DNA of 39,600 nt. It comes from an uncultured Bacteroidota bacterium (GTDB lineage: Bacteria > Bacteroidota > Bacteroidia > Chitinophagales > Chitinophagaceae). Positions 35,009-39,600 of the stretch are shown piece by piece; the first letter of the stretch is position 1; every line of letters begins with the position of its first letter. The position numbers and the translations under genes were made by a program. Location of the stretch: positions 1 through 39,600 of the forward strand of contig CAISOH010000309.1 in assembly GCA_903887005.1 (NCBI GenBank). Direction: 5' to 3'. Under the pieces are notes generated by a model that was given only the letters and a program-made list of their open reading frames with translations, was not told where the DNA came from and did not search any database.

Positions 35009-35064
35009 AGTCGGGATGACAAGATTCGAACTTGCGACCCCCACGTCCCGAACGTGGTACGCTA
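35009..35064 (-). repeat. attachment-site copy: 3' part of tRNA-Pro
   Basis: A 56-bp stretch identical to 37577-37632, in the same orientation. It contains the T arm, variable loop and anticodon arm of tRNA-Pro but diverges inside the D arm, so it is not a functional tRNA. This is the far attachment site of an integrated element. Confidence 0.9.
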
Positions 35065-35093
35065 GGCTTCACTTTCAGCCATTTGAACCAAAA

Positions 35094-35128
35094 CTGTGAC
35101 GCATTTTGTTGCATTATGGTGACGCATT
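35094..35128 (+). repeat. Candidate arm-type sites, left end of the element
   Basis: CTGTGACGCATTTT (35094-35107) and ATGGTGACGCATTT (35115-35128) are two direct copies of a TGACGCATTT unit, starting 30 bp inside the attachment site. A similar TGGTGACACA unit occurs inside the other end (37400-37514). Repeats placed like this are typical of integrase arm sites; the role is inferred. Confidence 0.45.
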
Positions 35129-35578
35129 TGAGACCTCTACTGCATTATAAAGAGCAATGATTACAGGGTCTAAATTCAACAATTGCCCAATTACACACCT
35201 GCCCCACCAATAACAATCCTTCCATGACAAGACAACTTCATCTGCATCTATCATATGCCTGGCTATCCAATATGGTACAGGATACCACTCATATACTGTG
35301 TGTTCAGTGCCAATGGTAGTTTCTAAGACCTCAATATCCTTCTCCAATACGTAATTGCTGCCCTGTTGTAGCACCTTGTTTACAGCAGCTTTCTTTATCA
35401 TAAGCTGGCTATGTGTGCCAGTAAATGCGCCTGTGGATAGCTCTACTGTATATACGTGCAAATTATACAGGTTGTTGAATAAATCCATGTGCTTATCCTC
35501 GTATAGCAGGGTATCTACAAGGGCAGTTTGTGGCAGGCTAAAGTACCTGCATACGAATTCTTCTATGGTGGTTGCCAT
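35114..35578 (-). CDS. Element-borne protein of unknown function
   Basis: A 154-residue soluble protein, aromatic and acidic, without a signal peptide or recognisable motif (EWYPVPYWIARHMIDADEVV; WKDCYWWGRCVIGQL). It is the leftmost gene of the tRNA-Pro element and overlaps one candidate arm site with its stop codon. I do not recognise the family. Confidence 0.6.
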   Translation of the reverse strand: MATTIEEFVCRYFSLPQTALVDTLLYEDKHMDLFNNLYNLHVYTVELSTGAFTGTHSQLMIKKAAVNKVLQQGSNYVLEKDIEVLETTIGTEHTVYEWYPVPYWIARHMIDADEVVLSWKDCYWWGRCVIGQLLNLDPVIIALYNAVEVSNASP

Positions 35579-35802
35579 ATAATGTTGTTTTAAAGAGTGA
35601 ATAATGCTTTGTAATGACCATGGGCACTCCAGCGTGGGAATGGCATTATGGGTGCTTGTCAGTTAACATTTAGCTGCGAATGTCAACTCAGTTATGCACA
35701 TTAAATTTGATGAATTAACTAATGTCAGCCATGGTACTGACCTGAATCATATAGTGAGTATACAGTGCTAGCTACTTTAGCCCTGAATTAATGCAGAGCT
35801 TT

Positions 35803-35829
35803 ATAGCCAAAGGGCAAATGGCTATTTTT
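35803..35829 (+). terminator. Hairpin with T-run
   Basis: ATAGCCA (35803-35809) and TGGCTAT (35819-35825) with a 9-base loop, followed by four or five T. It lies between divergent genes of the element. No known transcript ends here on the plus strand, so its role is uncertain. Confidence 0.4.
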
Positions 35830-35856
35830 AGTGGTGTGTAAATAGAAGTTCATCAT

Positions 35857-36087
35857 ATGGTATATATACAGTTTACAAAGGATCTAGGTCAGAAACTTAT
35901 GGAAGAAGGCTACAATCATTTCATTATGGCAAACCATAAAGACAGAACTGCATTTCAAAACTCTGACGCAAAGCTGACCTTGCAACCTGTAAAGGATGTA
36001 ACACTCAATAAAACCTTACCTATACGTCAGATGATTGACTTATCGGAAGATAAACTTCGAAGTATATACGTACTGTGTGAGAATTGA
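35857..36087 (+). CDS. Element-borne small protein
   Basis: A 76-residue hydrophilic protein with no recognisable domain (IQFTKDLGQKLMEEGYNHFI; MIDLSEDKLRSIYVLCEN). First of three rightward genes in the element. Function unknown. Confidence 0.5.
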   Translation: MVYIQFTKDLGQKLMEEGYNHFIMANHKDRTAFQNSDAKLTLQPVKDVTLNKTLPIRQMIDLSEDKLRSIYVLCEN

Positions 36088-36136
36088 TTATTTATTGCTG
36101 GCATAGTTATGCTAGCATTGTTGCAAAAAGTATATT

Positions 36137-36334
36137 ATGATGATAATGAATCAGGATAAGGTATCAAATAATTTCATTGAAGGACGAATACAATCCACAC
36201 CAGTGAATAGTATTTATTATGAAGGGACTGCTGACAAAGCAGCCTATCATGCTGACTTAACTCAGGGTTATGAAGAAGAAGATGTTAATGCCAGCATTTA
36301 CGATGCAGATATCCCGTTCTATGAGGCAAATTAG
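36137..36334 (+). CDS. Element-borne small acidic protein
   Basis: A 65-residue acidic, Tyr/Asp-rich protein, probably unstructured (GYEEEDVNASIYDADIPFYE). It lies 49 bp after the preceding gene. No family recognised; it could be a spurious frame. Confidence 0.4.
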   Translation: MMIMNQDKVSNNFIEGRIQSTPVNSIYYEGTADKAAYHADLTQGYEEEDVNASIYDADIPFYEAN

Positions 36335-36471
36335 CGCTATGACTAAACAAGTATGTAATGAACAAATCTCACAAAGTACTTGTAAATAACTTCCCACTCC
36401 ACTGCATGGCATGGTAATTGAGGAGATCATATTGACGGTGAAAATTCATTCACGGCTAAACAACAACTATA

Positions 36472-36912
36472 ATGCCCACACATAATAAAAAACACGATGA
36501 AACAGTTGAAGACGTTGCAGTAGTAGCAGTTCCAAAACGATTACTAGCTCTTCTAATTCCAGATCCAAAAGAGAATAAATGGGCTACTGACCAACTTACA
36601 AATGAAGGCCCATTGCACAAACAGGTATTGAGTGCCCTATTACTTAATCGTTTGGACAAATTAGTTCAGACAATTGAGAAAAGCACTGGCACTTCTTTTA
36701 CCCTTCAAAGTGGTTATAATTTGACCAAAGAAAAGGATGGAGTGGAGAAGGTACTACCTGTTGCCATACCAATAAACCTTGGTTCAGGCATTGACAAGAA
36801 CATGGTTGGTGAGGCAATTTCACATGCACCTGAACATGAAGAGCTGGCTTATGCCATTTGTTTACAGGTAGTTGATTGGGCAATAAAAGCCTCTACAAAA
36901 CACAGATCTTAA
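36472..36912 (+). CDS. Element-borne protein of unknown function
   Basis: A 146-residue soluble protein with helical character (LLNRLDKLVQTIEKSTGTSF; APEHEELAYAICLQVVDWAI). No signal peptide or recognised motif. Composition is balanced and unlike a random frame, so I take it as real. Third rightward gene in the element. Confidence 0.55.
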   Translation: MPTHNKKHDETVEDVAVVAVPKRLLALLIPDPKENKWATDQLTNEGPLHKQVLSALLLNRLDKLVQTIEKSTGTSFTLQSGYNLTKEKDGVEKVLPVAIPINLGSGIDKNMVGEAISHAPEHEELAYAICLQVVDWAIKASTKHRS

Positions 36913-37195
36913 TTCTTAAACAACCTGACAAAATAAGAGGGGCGAAAAATTCACCGCAAGTAGCTATAGCATGGCTGGAAGTTTTTCTCCTCCCCTTGGG
37001 TAACCTCTTTTTGCAACTTTCAGTAAAAAACCTGGGTCTCTCCATCGAAATTGTAGAGGTAAGCTGATTAGGAATACGGTTACTGGTGGCGTACAAATTT
37101 TTCCTTGTAGGCAGATAGTAACAGTATCCTACCCAGCGGAAGAGGACACATTCTATCATAGACCCTATTAAGGCATACGGATAAAAGGTGTCCTC

Positions 37196-37357
37196 CTAAC
37201 TGGAAGCGTTCCAATGATCTGGATTGATACTTCTGTTTGTTGTAAGTTCTATTTTGTTGCGGTCAAGTCTTATACGAGCATATATTATTGCTGTACCATC
37301 CTTCTTAAACCTTTCGGCTCTCAGGAATAGCTTGACCGAAAAGTATGTACTCTTCAT
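37196..37357 (-). pseudogene. Tyrosine recombinase N-terminal remnant
   Basis: A 53-codon frame with MKSTYFSVKLFLRAERFKKD, then GTAIIYARIRLDRNKIELTT and NRSINPDHWNASS before a TAG. This is the arm-DNA-binding N-terminal domain of Bacteroidota site-specific tyrosine recombinases. The SAM-like and catalytic domains are absent, and the sequence downstream does not restore them in any frame I checked. It begins about 220 bp from the intact tRNA, the usual place of an integrase gene. I interpret it as the truncated integrase of the element. Confidence 0.8.
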
Positions 37358-37399
37358 GTCTGAGATTTAGATGGTTAAGAATGAAATGAATGGCTATAT

Positions 37400-37514
37400 G
37401 TGGTGACACAAAATGCCTGTATGGTGACACAAACGTGTGTTTTTATCGGCTCAGCCTATGTTATGTAGAATGGATATTATGTGATTGCCCGTGGCTGAAA
37501 AGATGTGTCACCAC
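37400..37514. repeat. Candidate arm-type sites, right end of the element
   Basis: GTGGTGACACA (37400-37410) and ATGGTGACACAAA (37421-37433) are direct copies; TGTGTCACCAC (37504-37514) is the perfect inverse of the first. They lie between the integrase remnant and the tRNA and share the TGGTGAC core with repeats at the left end. Confidence 0.5.
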
Positions 37515-37534
37515 GTAGGTTTAGGGCATAAAAA

Positions 37535-37576
37535 AAGTGCCTGAATTCAACATAAATAGTTGATTATCAAGCACTT
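37535..37576 (-). terminator. Present terminator of tRNA-Pro
   Basis: AAGTGC (37535-37540) and GCACTT (37571-37576) close a larger structure with an inner TCAAC/GTTGA stem. On the minus strand a T-run follows. The element seems to have supplied its own tRNA terminator. Confidence 0.45.
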
Positions 37577-37632
37577 AGTCGGGATGACAAGATTCGAACT
37601 TGCGACCCCCACGTCCCGAACGTGGTACGCTA
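37577..37632 (-). repeat. attachment-site copy within intact tRNA-Pro
   Basis: The second copy of the perfect 56-bp direct repeat (see 35009-35064). It covers the discriminator base, the acceptor 3' strand, the T arm, the variable loop and the anticodon arm of the intact tRNA. Confidence 0.9.
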
Positions 37633-37652
37633 CCGGGCTGCGCTACATCCCG
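37579..37652 (-). tRNA. tRNA-Pro (CGG)
   Basis: The minus strand folds into a full cloverleaf: acceptor CGGGATG/CATCCCG, D stem GCGC/GCGT with loop AGCCCGGTA, anticodon stem CCACG/CGTGG with loop TTCGGGA, T stem GCAAG/CTTGT with loop TTCGAAT. The anticodon is CGG (proline, codon CCG), and G follows it as usual for tRNA-Pro. The discriminator is A; CCA is not encoded. It hosts an integrated element in its 3' part. Confidence 0.95.
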
Positions 37653-37777
37653 AAAATGCAGGGTGCGAAATTAATAATTACTTACTTAATGCGAAACTAC
37701 TTTTGAAAAAAACTGATCTGATTTTTATCATTGCCTAAGTTTGGAGATGTATTTATTTTTGTCATAACTTTTGTTAT

Positions 37778-38197
37778 ATGGCTTACAAACGCAAGACCTG
37801 GCATGAAAAAATGAATGCAGGTATGGATTGGGAAGTGAAGGTTATTGATAAAAAATTCGCGGATATACCGGAAGGCGCCACCATGCTTATTGCTACTCCT
37901 GAAATTGTGGATGCCTATATCAGGAATATTCCAAAAGGCGTGCATACCAGCCTGCAGCAAATGCGCAAGGACCTTGCAGCAGCATATAATGCGCAGTATT
38001 GTTGCCCGGTAACATCCGGTATCTTTTTAAGGATTGTAGCTGAAGCGGCATATGAAGATTATCTGTCGGGTAAACCAATAAAAAAGATAACTCCTTTCTG
38101 GCGAATGATAGATAGTAAAACACCAGCAGCCAGGAAGCTCACTTTTGGTACTGATTTTATCAGAGAACAGCGCGCTAAAGAAGGATTGGGCTGGTAG
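37778..38197 (+). CDS. MGMT-family (alkyltransferase-like) protein
   Basis: A 139-residue protein related to the DNA-binding domain of O6-methylguanine-DNA methyltransferase. The first half (MAYKRKTWHEKM..., TMLIATPEIVDAYIRNIPKG) is typical of a widespread bacterial group annotated 'MGMT family protein'. The second half holds the helix-turn-helix (TSLQQMRKDLAAAY), a CCPVTSGIF motif (Cys75, Cys76) and ITPFWRMI. The canonical PCHR active site is not present, so repair by methyl transfer is doubtful; a DNA-lesion-binding role is possible. It is not part of the tRNA element. Confidence 0.82.
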   Translation: MAYKRKTWHEKMNAGMDWEVKVIDKKFADIPEGATMLIATPEIVDAYIRNIPKGVHTSLQQMRKDLAAAYNAQYCCPVTSGIFLRIVAEAAYEDYLSGKPIKKITPFWRMIDSKTPAARKLTFGTDFIREQRAKEGLGW

Positions 38198-38447
38198 GAT
38201 TTTTCCAATCCCGGCCAAAGATGTCATAGTTGTAAATGGCGCAGAATAACCGCTACTTTAAGATTGATCAATCTTTTCGGGCAGGATCTATTTACAACCA
38301 GGCTAACTGAACAATCTGTCTGGTTGCTAAAAGCATTGGTTCCGGGGGGCTATTAAGTTATAATTACTTCAGTAAAAAGAAATGTTTACAGGAAGGTTAT
38401 TATTTACAGATAATAAACGCGATGTAACCAACTTTGGTCAATGACTG

Positions 38448-38474
38448 CCACACGACCGTAGTCTGGAGACAACA
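38448..38474 (-). repeat. Fragment of the B-type repeat core
   Basis: CCACACGACCGTAGTCTGGA and the following GACAACA match the reverse complement of the B1 core (18842-18868) at about 24 of 27 positions. The orientation is opposite to that in the array. The hairpins and terminal arms are absent. Confidence 0.6.
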
Positions 38475-38550
38475 GGTCAACGACTATTTTTTATTTTTAG
38501 AAGACTGTGAGAAAGTGGACATCGGCAATGATGGAATCTTAGAAGAAAAA

Positions 38551-38590
38551 ATGTTCTTCTTTCTGATTAATGAACCAGAAAGAAGAACAT
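38551..38590 (-). terminator. Intrinsic terminator
   Basis: A perfect 15-bp stem, ATGTTCTTCTTTCTG (38551-38565) and CAGAAAGAAGAACAT (38576-38590), with a 10-base loop. On the minus strand it is followed by six T. It lies 15 bases past the stop codon of the T9SS-domain gene. Confidence 0.85.
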
Positions 38591-38604
38591 ATACTTTTTA
38601 CTGA

Positions 38605-39600
38605 TTAGTTTTCCTTAACAAACTTAAATTTTTCTATTTGCGAATTTTGGATTATTTCCAACATATAATTACCTGGAATTAATTCCTGTAAATTGATTTT
38701 AGAAGTCTTGTTATCAAGAATGCCCTTATTGTCAACTAAAACCTTACCATCAATAGTTAGAATTTTTAGTTCAATAGGTGAATTAATAATATAACGGCTC
38801 CCAAATGATATATTCAATTCATTTAAAATAGGGTTCGGATAAATGATAGTGGGGCCATTATAAACGCTGTTTGAATGGTAATTTCTCTTGCCTGCAGTAT
38901 CATAAATTGCTGCAATTGAGTCAGCAAGATTTTTATAAGCATTACATAGATAATCAGGATTGGCATCGCAGGAATCTTCATCAATATATTGAAGTCTGTC
39001 ATTAAATATATTGATTATGTTGTTGATTTCAGAGGTATCTGCATTAATATTGATTTCATAACAAGGTGCATCGTCATCAGTTGTCTTGAATGCACCACCA
39101 CTACTTGAAGCGCTGCCACAACTATTTGTTGCCGTTATTGACCATGAGGTCACTGTCCTGGGTAAAGTACGAAGACTTAAAAAAGGCAGACCGAACATAT
39201 TTGAACTTGAGCTGTTTGTATATGTTGAACTACCCATTTTTGAATTTACATTCCATGCATATGTTGTCGCGGGTATCAAAGGAGTCTTAAAAGCATAAAA
39301 ATCAAATTCAAATATCCAAACGATAAGTTTTACATGCGCGTTAGAATAACGTGGATGAAGTGTAGTAAGAATAGTGGTGTTAGTTTGAAGGGTAACCGTA
39401 CTCGAATTATTGGCTGTTGTTGGATGAGTAACGCATGAAACCATAATTGCGCTGGTGGCTTTGGGTGATGGTTTGAACCCATCTTTTTCAGTAATGGAGC
39501 CAAGAACCTTACCTGTAACCTTCTTTGGCTTCTTATTTGCCTTGTCATAAACTGTTTTATAGGCATAGAGATAATATTTGTCATTAATCAGCCGAAGTTC
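38605..39600 (-). CDS. Transposase-like segment fused to a T9SS sorting domain, partial
   Basis: An open frame that runs off the right edge of the window: 331 codons, then a stop. The C-terminal part (about the last 85 residues) is a type IX secretion sorting domain: GPTIIYPNPILNELNISFGS, IELKILTIDGKVLVDN, IPGNYMLEIIQN and a final KFKFVKEN, which would direct the product to the cell surface. The first 50 residues (LRLINDKYYLYAYKTVYDKA, KKVTGKVLGSITEKDGFKPS) instead match the N-terminus of IS1634-type transposases. The join is in frame near 39450. If translation began at the ATG at 39444 only the secreted part would be made, but no signal peptide follows it. The middle is Ser/Thr-rich. Confidence 0.6.
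   Translation of the reverse strand, partial: ELRLINDKYYLYAYKTVYDKANKKPKKVTGKVLGSITEKDGFKPSPKATSAIMVSCVTHPTTANNSSTVTLQTNTTILTTLHPRYSNAHVKLIVWIFEFDFYAFKTPLIPATTYAWNVNSKMGSSTYTNSSSSNMFGLPFLSLRTLPRTVTSWSITATNSCGSASSSGGAFKTTDDDAPCYEININADTSEINNIINIFNDRLQYIDEDSCDANPDYLCNAYKNLADSIAAIYDTAGKRNYHSNSVYNGPTIIYPNPILNELNISFGSRYIINSPIELKILTIDGKVLVDNKGILDNKTSKINLQELIPGNYMLEIIQNSQIEKFKFVKEN

Larger units (their letters stand above)
38198..38604. other. Intergenic region with a stray array-repeat fragment
   Basis: About 400 bases with no gene. It holds a fragment of the B repeat (38448-38474) and a strong terminator hairpin (38551-38590). Confidence 0.6.

Noticed and set aside
35009-35072. Second tRNA-Pro gene
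   Set aside because: The match ends at the D arm and the 5' acceptor strand is missing; it is an attachment-site copy.
34866-35114. Minus-strand open frame across the truncated tRNA
   Set aside because: Its middle is simply the tRNA sequence read through as codons; no family features.
36893-37159. Minus-strand frame of 88 codons that might continue the integrase
   Set aside because: It shows none of the recombinase catalytic motifs and overlaps the end of the gene at 36472-36912.

Overview
The window looks like a chromosomal segment of a Bacteroidota bacterium, probably a Chitinophagaceae- or Sphingobacteriia-like lineage. Evidence: a DUF5686 protein with a carboxypeptidase-regulatory-like domain, a DUF5723 outer-membrane protein, a type IX secretion (T9SS) sorting domain, paired DUF3857/transglutaminase-like proteins, a BlaR1-type peptidase fused to a TonB C-terminal domain, and promoter elements of the Bacteroidota TTG-N19-TAnnTTTG type, one with exact spacing at 12939-12968. 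The DNA is AT-rich and the genes are loosely packed.

Left part (1-18.5 kb): a decayed TPR gene tail and a non-coding stretch; then leftward genes for a secreted protein, the DUF5686 protein, a deoxynucleoside kinase, tryptophanyl-tRNA synthetase and a BlaI/BlaR1-like regulatory pair with three evenly spaced operators. Rightward genes follow: a small protein, a ParE/RelE-type toxin-antitoxin pair, a long-chain acyl-CoA synthetase, a START-domain protein, two translationally coupled DUF3857/transglutaminase-like proteins (the first missing its catalytic residues), a second toxin-antitoxin pair and kdsA. A leftward SRPBCC gene sits among them.

Middle (18.5-22.4 kb): the most unusual region. A palindromic repeat of about 131 bp ('B'), bounded by AGTGTTCCA and TGGAACACT, is found about six times. 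It alternates with three small unrelated genes, all on the minus strand, and with near-identical gene-less spacers ('A') that each carry a 13-bp hairpin. Each gene ends 4-11 bp from a B copy and begins roughly 45-70 bp from the next. This is a gene-cassette-like layout, but the repeat ends do not match integron attC cores and no recombinase gene lies beside it.

Right part (22.4-34.9 kb): ordinary genes for a TMTC-like membrane glycosyltransferase with TPRs, DUF5723, a glucosaminidase lipoprotein, a PD40 propeller protein, a class V aminotransferase, FtsH and several lipoproteins.

Right end (35.0-39.6 kb): a 2.57-kb integrated element occupies a tRNA-Pro(CGG) gene. A perfect 56-bp direct repeat of the tRNA 3' part marks both ends, a truncated tyrosine-recombinase N-terminus lies next to the intact tRNA, and candidate arm-type repeats lie inside both ends. 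Beyond it are an MGMT-like protein, a stray piece of the B repeat and, at the edge, an open frame joining a transposase-like N-terminal segment to a T9SS C-terminal domain.
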